Part shown: positions 28,338-36,607 of the stretch, piece by piece
How the letters are laid out: every line of letters begins with the position of its first letter
Numbering within the stretch: the first letter of the stretch is position 1
Origin: Arthrobacter globiformis
GTDB lineage: Bacteria; Actinomycetota; Actinomycetes; Actinomycetales; Micrococcaceae
Direction of reading: 5' to 3'
Length of the DNA stretch: 64,000 nt
NCBI RefSeq assembly: GCF_003261175.1
Contig: NZ_QLNP01000068.1
Span: 18,227-82,226 of the forward strand
Position numbers and translations under genes: made by a program
The notes under the pieces: generated by a model
What the model was told of the DNA's origin: nothing
Database searches by the model: none
Seen by the model: only the letters and a program-made list of their open reading frames with translations

Positions 28338-28691
28338 TTACCAGGCCAGGGACTGCGCCCGGCGGCGGATTTCTGTCTTGCGACCCTCGCGGAGGGCATC
28401 GATGGGCCGCCCGCGCAGTGACTCGTCAGGGGTAAAGAGCCAGCCGATAAGCTCTTCGTCCGAGAAGCCGGCGTCTGCCAGCACAATGATGGTGCCCTTG
28501 AGGCTGTCCACGACGTGACCGTCCTGAAGGAATGCCGCGGGCACCGATCGAATCCGGCGTTCCCCGATCCGCAGGGCTGCCAGCGCGCGCTCGTCAAGGA
28601 GTCCGTGGACTTTGGTAATGGACACATCCAGCAACTGGGCAACATCGGGCAGGGGCAGCCAGTCGCCTACGAGGGTTTCTACAGTACTCAC
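28338..28691 (-). CDS. Rv2175c-like DNA-binding protein
   Basis: 117-residue winged-helix protein matching M. tuberculosis Rv2175c in length, motifs and neighbourhood. The HTH segment is LPLPDVAQLLDVSITKVHGLL (about 12-32), and the C-terminal half has GWLFTPDESLRGRPI and a basic tail ending in AW. In M. tuberculosis Rv2175c is phosphorylated by the neighbouring kinase PknL, which abolishes DNA binding. Here a Ser/Thr kinase lies 1.7 kb away. The start is GTG at 28691. It is convergent with the polyprenyl synthase gene. Confidence 0.9.
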   Translation of the reverse strand: MSTVETLVGDWLPLPDVAQLLDVSITKVHGLLDERALAALRIGERRIRSVPAAFLQDGHVVDSLKGTIIVLADAGFSDEELIGWLFTPDESLRGRPIDALREGRKTEIRRRAQSLAW

Positions 28692-28736
28692 GGGTCAAGG
28701 TTGCCATGGCGGGCGCCCGCAAGCCTAGTCGAAACG

Positions 28737-28754
28737 GCGCGCGTGTGCGCGCGC
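28737..28754. repeat. Alternating purine-pyrimidine tract upstream of the Rv2175c-like gene
   Basis: Eighteen bases of strict alternation, GCGCGCGTGTGCGCGCGC, also an inverted repeat (GCGCGC, GTGT, GCGCGC). It lies 46 bases before the Rv2175c-like start in the 250-base divergent region. It could adopt Z-DNA or a cruciform. Confidence 0.6.
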
Positions 28755-28941
28755 TCCAATTTCGCGCCCGACACTCCCAGCCGAGCGGACTTTCCGGCTG
28801 AAATCTGTTTCTTGTGCTATCCGGAAAATCGTGAGAGATTCACATAGATAACATTTGCAACACGACTAACACCAGTAACATAAGTATCACGAGCAACTGG
28901 CATGACCGACAGCATTCGCCGCTGAGAAGAGGATCTTTCCC

Positions 28942-30258
28942 ATGACGACGACCCGCTCCACCAAGCAGTCACCCCGGCCGGGCCTGCCACTGATCGCGGC
29001 CACGACGGCCACGCTCCCTGCCGTCATGCTTTCCTCCCTCGCGGTCGCCCAGCCCGCAACGGCCGACGTCCAGCCCACGACAGTGCCCGCGACACTCGCC
29101 GCCGCCATCGAGGCCCAGGCGGCCGCAGTCAAAGCGGGCATCATCCCGGCAGCCTCCGTGCCGGCTGCGCTTCCTTCCGGCCTTCAGCCCACCCGCGTCA
29201 CGCCGACGGTCCATACGGTGGTCCGCGGGGACACGGTCAGCGGCATCGCCGGCAGGTACGGGCTGAGCACCACTGCCGTGCTGAAGCTCAACAACCTGAA
29301 GTCAAACTCCGTAATCTACCCGGGGCAGCGGATCAAGCTGAAGGCTGCTGCCGCTCCGGCGGCTAGGGCTGCTGCGCCCGCCGGCACCGCTGCCAGGACG
29401 TACACCGTCAGGTCCGGCGACACGCTGGGCGGCATCGCAGGGCGGCACGGAGTCAGGCTCTCCCAAGTGCTCAGCTGGAACGGACTCAAGGTGTCATCGA
29501 TCATCTACCCCGGCCAGAAGATCCGGCTCGGTGCCGGCACCGCTGTCGCGGCGGCCCCGGCCAAGGCGGCAGCACCGGCTGCCGCCCCCTCAGCCTCGTA
29601 TGTCATCAAGTCCGGGGACACACTGTCCGGCATCGCATCCAGGCACGGCGTCAAGCTCGCGACCATCCTGTCCGCGAACCGGCTGAAGGTCACCAGCGTG
29701 ATCTACCCCGGCCAGAAGCTCGCCATTCCCGGAAAGACCGGCTCCGTCCAGCCAGCATCCAGCGTCACGCCGCTGGTGCCCAGTTCCTTCCTCGGTTACA
29801 CCTACCCGGCAGCCGTTGTCAGCTCAGCCAATAAAAACAAGGCCCTGCTCAACGCCTCGCCGGTTCCGTCCCTGGCCCAGATGCAGTCCATCGTGGCCGA
29901 CACGGCACGGCGGATGGGCGTGGATCCGGCACTGGCGCAGGCCTTCGCCTACCAGGAATCCGGGTTCAACCAGCGGGCAGTGTCACCGGCCAACGCCATC
30001 GGCACCATGCAGGTCATCCCCTCCTCCGGCGAATGGGCATCCGACCTCGTGGGCCGGAAGCTGAACCTGCTTGACCCGTACGACAACGCCACGGCCGGAG
30101 TTGCAATCATCCGCCAGCTGATCAGGACCAGCAAGAGCCTGGATTACGCCATCGCCGGCTACTACCAGGGCCAGTACTCGGTCAACAAGCACGGAATGTA
30201 CACGGACACGAAGCACTATGTGGCGGCCATCAAGGCCCACCGCAGGACCTTCAGCTGA
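28942..30258 (+). CDS. Secreted LysM-repeat lytic transglycosylase
   Basis: Cell-wall hydrolase of 438 residues. An N-terminal secretion signal (about 1-42) ends near ATADV. Three LysM peptidoglycan-binding domains follow at about 91-134, 153-196 and 220-262, each with YPGQ-type ends and joined by Ala/Pro linkers. The C-terminal SLT (goose-lysozyme-like) domain spans about 310-430, with catalytic Glu339 in YQESGFN and the motifs SPANAIGTMQVIP and YNATAGV-like. GAGAAGAGGA precedes the ATG. The upstream 250 bases are locally AT-rich and probably hold the promoter. Strong predicted activity on the glycan strand; the in vivo role (growth or separation) is unknown. Confidence 0.92.
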   Translation: MTTTRSTKQSPRPGLPLIAATTATLPAVMLSSLAVAQPATADVQPTTVPATLAAAIEAQAAAVKAGIIPAASVPAALPSGLQPTRVTPTVHTVVRGDTVSGIAGRYGLSTTAVLKLNNLKSNSVIYPGQRIKLKAAAAPAARAAAPAGTAARTYTVRSGDTLGGIAGRHGVRLSQVLSWNGLKVSSIIYPGQKIRLGAGTAVAAAPAKAAAPAAAPSASYVIKSGDTLSGIASRHGVKLATILSANRLKVTSVIYPGQKLAIPGKTGSVQPASSVTPLVPSSFLGYTYPAAVVSSANKNKALLNASPVPSLAQMQSIVADTARRMGVDPALAQAFAYQESGFNQRAVSPANAIGTMQVIPSSGEWASDLVGRKLNLLDPYDNATAGVAIIRQLIRTSKSLDYAIAGYYQGQYSVNKHGMYTDTKHYVAAIKAHRRTFS

Positions 30259-30311
30259 TTCCCTGAATGGCCTCAGGGCCGGGCCACGCCGGCCTCGGGG
30301 AGCATAACGAT

Positions 30312-30344
30312 ACGGGTCCGGATCGCATGTTGATTCGGACCCGT
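30312..30344 (+). terminator. Terminator after the LysM transglycosylase gene
   Basis: Perfect 9-base arms ACGGGTCCG and CGGACCCGT with a 15-base loop, followed by TTTCC, 54 bases past the stop and 27 bases before the kinase start. Confidence 0.65.
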
Positions 30345-30370
30345 TTCCGTGCAGCACTTAGTATCGAAGA

Positions 30371-32608
30371 GTGCAGGAAAACGCTCTAGGCAGTTTCGTT
30401 GGGTCGCTGGTGGACAACCGCTACCAGGTGAAGTCCCGGTTGGCGCGGGGCGGGATGTCCACCGTCTATGTGGCCACGGACCAGAGGCTGGACCGTGATG
30501 TTGCCCTGAAAGTCCTGCATCCCCACCTCGTCAACGACGGCAATTTCCTCGACCGCCTGGCCCGCGAAGCACGGGCGGCCGCAAAGCTCTCACACCCGCA
30601 CGTGGTGGGCGTCCTCGACCAGGGGCACGACGGAGACACCGCCTATCTCGTGATGGAGTACATCAAGGGGCACACCCTCCGCGACGTGATCAACAGCAAG
30701 GGCGCACTGTCCCCCCGGCTGGCCCTGGCACTCATCGATCCGGTGGTGGAAGGCCTGGGGGCTGCCCATGCCGCAGGCATGATCCACCGCGACGTCAAGC
30801 CGGAGAACGTCCTGATCGCCGACGACGGCCGGATCAAGATCGGCGACTTCGGGCTCGCACGCGCCGTGACAACCACAACCAGCACAGGCGCCCTGATTGG
30901 CACCATCGCTTACCTCTCGCCGGAACTGGTCCTTGGCAAAGCGGCCGACGCGCGAAGCGACATCTACGCCACGGGCATCATGCTGTTTGAGATGCTCACC
31001 GGACGCCAGCCGTTCGAGGGCGACGTCCCCATCCAGGTGGCATACCAGCACGTGAATTCCACTGTGGGCGCTCCCTCCGGCCTGGTTCCCGGGCTCGCCG
31101 AAGAGGTGGATGAACTCGTACTGTGGTGCACCGCCAGCGACCCCGAGCAGCGGCCGGTGGACGGCAACGCCCTGCTGGCGGAACTCCGCCACATCCGGAC
31201 CAACCTCACCGACTCCGAACTGGATCTCCAACCGCCTGCAGCCATTCAGGCGGCCGCGGCGGCGGGCACAGTCACCGACGCCGGCCCGCGCGGCACGGGC
31301 GCCCCGCCCGCACCTGCCCGGATGCCGTCCCGAATGCCGGGAAACCCGCCCGGCCAGGGAGCGCCGGGCGGCCCGGCACAGGGAAACCAGGCAAACCAAA
31401 CAGACCAGGGAAACCATACGGAGCTGCTGGCACCCATTCACGGGGATGACGTCCCCCAGGGCCGCCCCACCGAAGTCATTTCACGGACCAGCAACCCGAC
31501 CACCGTGTTTTCCTCCCCTGTCTCTCCACCGCCTGTCTCTCCAAGACCCGTCTCGCCAAAGTCCAGCCCGGTCCTCCCGTCCTACGAATTCGACGACGAC
31601 GAGGCGGAGGCGGCGCCGCTCCCCCTGAGCAAGCGGGAACAGCGGAAACTGGACCGCCACGAACAAAAGGAACGATCGCGCGCCGCGGCCACTCCCGTCC
31701 GGACGCTCCGGGAGGGCAATTCCCGCCGCAGGGGCGCGCTTTGGATTGTTGTCCTAGTGCTCCTCGCCCTCCTTGCCACCGGCGCGGGATGGTTCTTCGG
31801 CATGGGACCGGGCTCCCCCGGAACCGTGCCGGCCGTGGCGAACAGGACAGTGGCGGAGGCCCAGCAACTGCTCCGGGACACAGGCTTCCAGTCCAGCACC
31901 CAGGACGTATTCGATGACGACGTCAAGGCCGGCCTCGTGGTGGGATCCGAACCTGGCGCCGGAACGGAAATCCGCAAATTCCAGCAGGTCTCGCTGTTCG
32001 TCTCCAAGGGTCCGCAGCTGTTTCCCCTGCCGCAACTGACGGGCAAGACGCTCGATGCCTCCAAGGAAGCGCTTAACGGCGCCGAGATGGCGCTGGGTAA
32101 AGTCACCGAGAAATTCGACGAGGAGATCCCGGCAGGAACGGTCCTGGGCCAGGCCCCGGCTGCGGGAACGCCGGTGCGGCACGGCACGCCGGTGAGCCTC
32201 ACAGTTTCGAAGGGCCCGCAGCCCATTCCGGTGCCGGACGTGCGCGGACAGGACCAGGATGAGGCCGTCCGCTCGATTGAAGCTGCCGGCCTCAAAGCTG
32301 TGGTGGAGGACAAGACGGTGCACGACAAGAACATCCCGAGGGGGGCCGTGGTCAGCCAGGAACCTGCTTCCGGGACACTGACAAGGGGCCAAGCGGTCAC
32401 CCTGACGATTTCCGAAGGGCCCAAGCTCGTGAAGGTCCCCAGCTACATCGGCAAGCAGGTGGAAGACGCAGTTGAGGCACTGAGGAAACGCGGCTTCGAG
32501 GTTCGTGTGAACAACATCCTGGGTGGTTTCTTCGGCACGGTGCGGGACCAGGATCCCGTGGACACTGAGGTACCCGAAGGCTCCGTCATCACCCTGACCG
32601 TGGTGTAA
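30371..32608 (+). CDS. PASTA-domain serine/threonine protein kinase
   Basis: Membrane receptor kinase of the PknB/Stk family; 745 residues. The kinase domain spans about 18-280, with glycine loop ARGGMSTVY, Lys47, catalytic HRDVKPEN (Asp141), DFG 159-161 and activation-loop threonines TTTTSTGAL. A Pro-rich linker (about 290-445) leads to one membrane helix (about 454-476) and four extracellular PASTA domains (about 480-745) that bind muropeptides or lipid II. It occupies the pknL place beside Rv2175c and aroG homologues, but mycobacterial PknL lacks PASTA repeats. Likely substrates in the window are the Rv2175c-like protein, GarA and DivIVA. The start is GTG at 30371. Confidence 0.95.
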   Translation: MQENALGSFVGSLVDNRYQVKSRLARGGMSTVYVATDQRLDRDVALKVLHPHLVNDGNFLDRLAREARAAAKLSHPHVVGVLDQGHDGDTAYLVMEYIKGHTLRDVINSKGALSPRLALALIDPVVEGLGAAHAAGMIHRDVKPENVLIADDGRIKIGDFGLARAVTTTTSTGALIGTIAYLSPELVLGKAADARSDIYATGIMLFEMLTGRQPFEGDVPIQVAYQHVNSTVGAPSGLVPGLAEEVDELVLWCTASDPEQRPVDGNALLAELRHIRTNLTDSELDLQPPAAIQAAAAAGTVTDAGPRGTGAPPAPARMPSRMPGNPPGQGAPGGPAQGNQANQTDQGNHTELLAPIHGDDVPQGRPTEVISRTSNPTTVFSSPVSPPPVSPRPVSPKSSPVLPSYEFDDDEAEAAPLPLSKREQRKLDRHEQKERSRAAATPVRTLREGNSRRRGALWIVVLVLLALLATGAGWFFGMGPGSPGTVPAVANRTVAEAQQLLRDTGFQSSTQDVFDDDVKAGLVVGSEPGAGTEIRKFQQVSLFVSKGPQLFPLPQLTGKTLDASKEALNGAEMALGKVTEKFDEEIPAGTVLGQAPAAGTPVRHGTPVSLTVSKGPQPIPVPDVRGQDQDEAVRSIEAAGLKAVVEDKTVHDKNIPRGAVVSQEPASGTLTRGQAVTLTISEGPKLVKVPSYIGKQVEDAVEALRKRGFEVRVNNILGGFFGTVRDQDPVDTEVPEGSVITLTVV

Positions 32609-32624
32609 CAGGGACGACGAACAA

Positions 32625-32667
32625 AAAGACCGGCGCCCGGGGGTCTGTGCTCCCGGCGCCGGTCTTT
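32625..32667. terminator. Bidirectional terminator between the kinase and aroG
   Basis: Perfect 13-bp stem AAAGACCGGCGCC (32625-32637) with GGCGCCGGTCTTT (32655-32667) and U-runs on both sides, between the convergent kinase and DAHP synthase genes. Confidence 0.85.
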
Positions 32668-32712
32668 CGTTCTGCTGCTGGATCTGCCCAGGGCAGCTTA
32701 ATGCAGGGCGGC

Positions 32713-34104
32713 TTAGCGGCGGGTGAGCGCGCCCGCCACGAGGAACGCCATCTCCAGCGACTGCATGTGGTTCAGCCGGGGATCGCAGACCGACTCGTAG
32801 CGGTCGAGGAACGCTTCCTGGTCGACGGGGTCAGCGCCGCCGAGGCATTCGGCCACGTCATCCCCGGTCATTTCGACGTGCAGGCCGCCCGGAACCGTCC
32901 CCAGGGCATGGTGCACCTCGAAGAACCCGCGCACCTCGTCGATGACGTCGTCGAAATTCCGGGTCTTGTAGCCGTTGGGTGAGGTGACGGTGTTGCCGTG
33001 CATCGGGTCCGTGACCCACAGGACCTTGGCGCCGGAGGCGGTGACCTTTTCCACGAGGGACGGGAGCTTCTCGCGGATGTTGCCGGCACCCATGCGGGTG
33101 ATGAATGTGAGCCGGCCGGGTTCGCGCTCGGGATCCAGCTTGTCGATGAGGCGCAGGGCGTCGTCGCCGGACGTGGACGGGCCCAGCTTGACGCCGATCG
33201 GGTTGCGGACCCGGGACAGGTAGTCCACGTGGGCATGGTCCAGCTCGCGGGTACGTTCGCCGATCCACAGGAAGTGGCCGGAGGTGCCGTAGGGCAGGCC
33301 GGTGCGGGAGTCGATGCGGGTCAGAGCACGCTCGTAGTCGAGCAGGAGGGCCTCGTGGCTGGCAAAGAACTCAACCCGCTTCAGGGCTTCAAAGTCGGCG
33401 CCGCAGGATGCCATGAATTTGATGGCGCGGTCGATGTCGCGCGCGAGGGACTCGTAGCGGGCGTGGGCAGGGTTCTCGGTGAAGCCCTTGTTCCAGGTGT
33501 GCACCAGGCGGAGGTCTGCGAATCCGCCCTGGGTGAATGCCCGGATGAGGTTCAGCGTGGAAGCGGAGGTGTGGTAGGCGCGGAGCATGCGGCTGGCGTC
33601 GTGGCCACGCGACTCGGGCGTGAATTCGTAGCCGTTCACGATGTCGCCCCGGTATGCCGGCAGCGTCACGCCGTCACGTGTCTCGTCGTTGGAGGAGCGT
33701 GGCTTGGCGAACTGGCCGGCCATGCGCCCCATCTTGATGACGGGCATCGCCGCGCCGTAGGTCAGGACCACTGCCATCTGTAGGATCGTTTTCACGCGTG
33801 CGCTGATCTTGTCCGCCGTCGCACCTTCAAAGGTTTCGGCGCAGTCACCGCCCTGGAGCAGGAAGGCCTTGCCCTGGGCTGCCGCGGCGAGACGCTCGCG
33901 GAGGATGTCCACCTCGCCAGCGAAAACGAGCGGCGGGAGCGCCGACAGCTCCTTGACGGAGGCGTTGAAGACCTCGGAGTCCTGCCAGCTCGGCTGCTGG
34001 GAGATGGGAAGGTCCCGCCAGTTGTCGAGTCCGGGATAGTTGGCCGCACCGCTCTGTGAAGTGCTGGTCAGGGAAGAGGCAGGTTTTGCAGATAGCTCAG
34101 TCAC
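32713..34104 (-). CDS. aroG: Class II 3-deoxy-D-arabino-heptulosonate 7-phosphate synthase
   Basis: First enzyme of the shikimate pathway, condensing phosphoenolpyruvate and erythrose 4-phosphate. It has 463 residues, as in the plant and mycobacterial class II type. Metal ligands fit the conserved Cys in GGDCAETFE, His in MHGNT, Glu in HVEMTGDDVAEC and Asp in CDPRLN. Substrate motifs GLPYGTSGHFLW and RNPIGVKLGPST are intact. GTG start at 34104. Mycobacterial AroG (Rv2178c) has the same neighbours, and it feeds tyrA at 54143. The N-terminal extension typical of class II enzymes is present. Confidence 0.96.
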   Translation of the reverse strand: MTELSAKPASSLTSTSQSGAANYPGLDNWRDLPISQQPSWQDSEVFNASVKELSALPPLVFAGEVDILRERLAAAAQGKAFLLQGGDCAETFEGATADKISARVKTILQMAVVLTYGAAMPVIKMGRMAGQFAKPRSSNDETRDGVTLPAYRGDIVNGYEFTPESRGHDASRMLRAYHTSASTLNLIRAFTQGGFADLRLVHTWNKGFTENPAHARYESLARDIDRAIKFMASCGADFEALKRVEFFASHEALLLDYERALTRIDSRTGLPYGTSGHFLWIGERTRELDHAHVDYLSRVRNPIGVKLGPSTSGDDALRLIDKLDPEREPGRLTFITRMGAGNIREKLPSLVEKVTASGAKVLWVTDPMHGNTVTSPNGYKTRNFDDVIDEVRGFFEVHHALGTVPGGLHVEMTGDDVAECLGGADPVDQEAFLDRYESVCDPRLNHMQSLEMAFLVAGALTRR

Positions 34105-34179
34105 ACTACTAAGAGTAGTTGGCCGGACCGGCTCGGGACACCCGGACTGTCATGCGCCCGGCCCCTGCGTCACAGACAC

Positions 34180-34899
34180 TCAGGCTGACCGGGGCGTATC
34201 CGTCTCCTCCGGCCCGGCCTTCCCCGCCAGCCTGAGCTTGACCACCGAGGCGTACTCGTCCACGTATTCCTGCCCGGAGAGCCGCATGAGCTCGTACATG
34301 ACCTCGTCCGTCACGGACCGCTGGATCAGCCGGTCATCGGCCATGCCCTCGTACCTGCTGAAGTCCAGGGGCTTGCCGAAGATCATGCCGATCCGCCGGA
34401 TGTTCGGCAGACGCTTGCCGATGGGCTGGACCTTGTCCGTTCCGATCATCGCCACCGGGATGACGGGGACACCGGCCTGGAGGGCCAGCCTGGCCACCCC
34501 CACCTTCCCGCGGTACAGCCGCGAGTCGGGGCTGCGCGTGCCCTCGGGGTAGATGCCCAGCAGTCCGCCGTGGGTTAGTACATCCATGCCCGCATCGAGC
34601 GAGGCCGACGAGGCCGCGCCCCCGGAACGGTCCATGGGGAGCTGGTTGGTCAGCCGGAAGAACATGGCGGTCAACCGGCCCTTGAGCCCCTTGCCCGTGA
34701 AGTACTCGGATTTGGCCAGGAAAATGACCGGCCGCGGCACCATCAGCGGCATGAAGATAGAGTCCGAAAATGAAAGGTGGTTGGAGGCGATAATGGCCGC
34801 CCCCTCGGACGGAATGTTGTCCAGCCCTTTGACCCATGGCCGGAAAAGAGTGCGGACCACCGGCCCCAGGAAGATCCGCTTCATGACCCAATAGAACAC
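34180..34899 (-). CDS. 1-acyl-sn-glycerol-3-phosphate acyltransferase (PlsC family)
   Basis: Membrane-associated acyltransferase for phosphatidic acid synthesis; 239 residues. Block I NHLSFSDS supplies His41 and Asp46, and block III is GIYPEGTRSPD. The hydrophobic N terminus can anchor the protein. The GTG at 34899 is chosen because GGAGAGGT lies 7 bases upstream and the preceding reading frame lacks hydrophobic or family character. It is divergent from the tandem esterase genes, a lipid-related neighbourhood. A second PlsC-type gene is at 52718, so substrate roles may be divided. Confidence 0.9.
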   Translation of the reverse strand: MFYWVMKRIFLGPVVRTLFRPWVKGLDNIPSEGAAIIASNHLSFSDSIFMPLMVPRPVIFLAKSEYFTGKGLKGRLTAMFFRLTNQLPMDRSGGAASSASLDAGMDVLTHGGLLGIYPEGTRSPDSRLYRGKVGVARLALQAGVPVIPVAMIGTDKVQPIGKRLPNIRRIGMIFGKPLDFSRYEGMADDRLIQRSVTDEVMYELMRLSGQEYVDEYASVVKLRLAGKAGPEETDTPRSA

Positions 34900-34906
34900 G
34901 TGTCTT

Positions 34907-34914
34907 ACCTCTCC
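34907..34914 (-). promoter_or_regulatory. Ribosome binding site deciding the plsC-type start
   Basis: GGAGAGGT on the minus strand, 7 bases before the GTG at 34899; the upstream in-frame ATG at 34959 has no such site. Confidence 0.65.
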
Positions 34915-35009
34915 GGACGGCCACCGCCCGGGCGTTCCAAGGGCCCGGCGGCACTGCAATGCAACCCTACTCTAGTGAGAATTGTCCGGAACAGTGACAC
35001 GATGGATTC

Positions 35010-35798
35010 ATGACAGAAAGCAGCGACCGCCCAAGGCCCGCCGCTTTCAGCTACGCGGGACACGGAGCCAATGCGCGCATCGGAATCGCGATTTCGCACG
35101 GCTTCACCGGCAGTCCCCTCAGCATCCTGCCGTGGGCTGAATACCTGGCGGGGCGCGGCTTCGCCGTCACCGTTCCGCTGCTCCCCGGGCATGGCACGAG
35201 CTGGCAGGAACTGGCCAGGACAGGATGGCGGGAGTGGCACGGCGCCTTCGAACAGGCGTACCTGGAGCTGGCGGCCAGGACCGATGAATGCTACGTGGCA
35301 GGCCTCTCCATGGGCGGCGCCATCGCCCTGCTCACCGCAGCCCGCCACAACGTGGCGGGCGTCGCCGTCGTCAATCCGGGCCTGACCTTTTACGACCGGC
35401 GCGTCCGGATCATTGGCCTGCTGAAGTACATCCAGCGAACCACCGTGCCCATGGCGGAGGAAAATCCGACGGCGGCCCCCACGGACGACGGCGACTACTC
35501 GCTCACGCCGCTGGCGGCGGTCCACCAGCTGAAGAGGCTGTTCGCTGCCGCCGTCCGCGGCCTCCCGCGGATCACTGCCCCGGTGCTGGTCTTCAAGTCG
35601 GCCAATGACGCAGTGGTACCCCCGACTTCGCTAAGCCTGATCCGGAGGCGCCTCGGTTCGGCGGCCCTCGACGTGGTGCTGCTCAGGAACAGCGGTCACG
35701 TGGCTACGCTGGACACGGACGCCCAGGAAATTTTCGAGTCCTCGGCGCGGTTTTTCCAGCTGCATTCCCGAAGCCACATACCGTCGGAGAAGTCATGA
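35010..35798 (+). CDS. Alpha/beta hydrolase, carboxylesterase/monoacylglycerol lipase type (first of a tandem pair)
   Basis: 262-residue serine hydrolase. The oxyanion motif HGFTGSP is at about 32-38, and the nucleophile elbow GLSMGG is near 97-102. The charge-relay Asp sits in KSANDAVV and the His in NSGHVATLD. LLPGHGTSWQEL is shared with Est30-like carboxylesterases. It overlaps the next gene by 4 bases (ATGA), and the two products are clearly paralogous. The natural ester is unknown; lipid turnover is suggested by the divergent acyltransferase. Confidence 0.88.
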   Translation: MTESSDRPRPAAFSYAGHGANARIGIAISHGFTGSPLSILPWAEYLAGRGFAVTVPLLPGHGTSWQELARTGWREWHGAFEQAYLELAARTDECYVAGLSMGGAIALLTAARHNVAGVAVVNPGLTFYDRRVRIIGLLKYIQRTTVPMAEENPTAAPTDDGDYSLTPLAAVHQLKRLFAAAVRGLPRITAPVLVFKSANDAVVPPTSLSLIRRRLGSAALDVVLLRNSGHVATLDTDAQEIFESSARFFQLHSRSHIPSEKS

Positions 35799-36607
35799 CC
35801 ACAGTTCCCGATCACAGCCCGTTCAGCAGCGCCTTCTCCGGCGAGGGGCCGTCCATCGGCATCGCCCTGTCCCACGGGTTCACCGGCAGCCCGCACAGCC
35901 TGCGTTCGTGGGCCCAGTCGTTTGCCGATGCCGGCTTTGCCGTCAGGATGCCGCTGCTGCCGGGCCACGGCACCACCTGGCAGGAGCTGGCCCGCAACCG
36001 CTGGCCGCAGTGGCACGACGCGATGGACGCCGCTTACCTTGAACTCGAGTCCGAATGCGACCTTGTCTTCGCGGCGGGCCTGTCCATGGGCGGCGCCCTG
36101 GCACTGCGCATCGCCGCGACCAGGCCCGTCGCCGGAGCCATCGTGGTCAACCCCGGCCTTGTCATTGATGACCGCCGGGCCCCGCTGGCCGGGATCCTCA
36201 AGCTGGTCCTCAAGAGCACGCCGGCAATAGCCAACGACATCCGGAAGCAGGGCGTCGACGAGGGCGCATATTCCCGTACCCCTGTGGCAGCCGCCCACGA
36301 ACTCAATAAGATGTTCAAGGACACGGTCCGGCTGCTGCCTCGCATCACAGCGCCGGTCTGCGTGTTCCGCTCCACGGTGGACCACGTTGTGTCCGATACC
36401 AGCATCACGGCCCTGCGGCACGGGCTCATCCACGCCCCGCTGCAGCTCACACGCCTCCACAACAGTTACCACGTGGCCACGCTGGACCACGATGCCGACC
36501 AGATCTTCAGCGGCTCGGTGGACTTCATCCAGTCCGTGGTGGCGGACGGCCACCGGGGATCCGCCGACTCCGCGACAGCCAGCCAGAAGGGCGCGACCGA
36601 TGAATAG
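35795..36607 (+). CDS. Alpha/beta hydrolase, carboxylesterase type (second of a tandem pair)
   Basis: 270 residues, paralogous to the preceding gene: HGFTGSPHSL, LLPGHGTTWQEL, GLSMGGALAL, STVDHVV and SYHVATLD occupy the same places, so the Ser-Asp-His triad is complete. The C terminus is extended by about 25 polar residues. It overlaps the first esterase by 4 bases and the next gene by 8 bases, forming a tight three-gene operon. Divergence between the copies suggests different substrates rather than a recent duplication. Confidence 0.88.
   Translation: MTTVPDHSPFSSAFSGEGPSIGIALSHGFTGSPHSLRSWAQSFADAGFAVRMPLLPGHGTTWQELARNRWPQWHDAMDAAYLELESECDLVFAAGLSMGGALALRIAATRPVAGAIVVNPGLVIDDRRAPLAGILKLVLKSTPAIANDIRKQGVDEGAYSRTPVAAAHELNKMFKDTVRLLPRITAPVCVFRSTVDHVVSDTSITALRHGLIHAPLQLTRLHNSYHVATLDHDADQIFSGSVDFIQSVVADGHRGSADSATASQKGATDE

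Noticed and set aside
28692-28941. Possible c-di-AMP (ydaO-type) riboswitch before the LysM transglycosylase gene
   Set aside because: Such riboswitches often precede actinobacterial wall hydrolases, but the conserved core sequences of that class are not present here.
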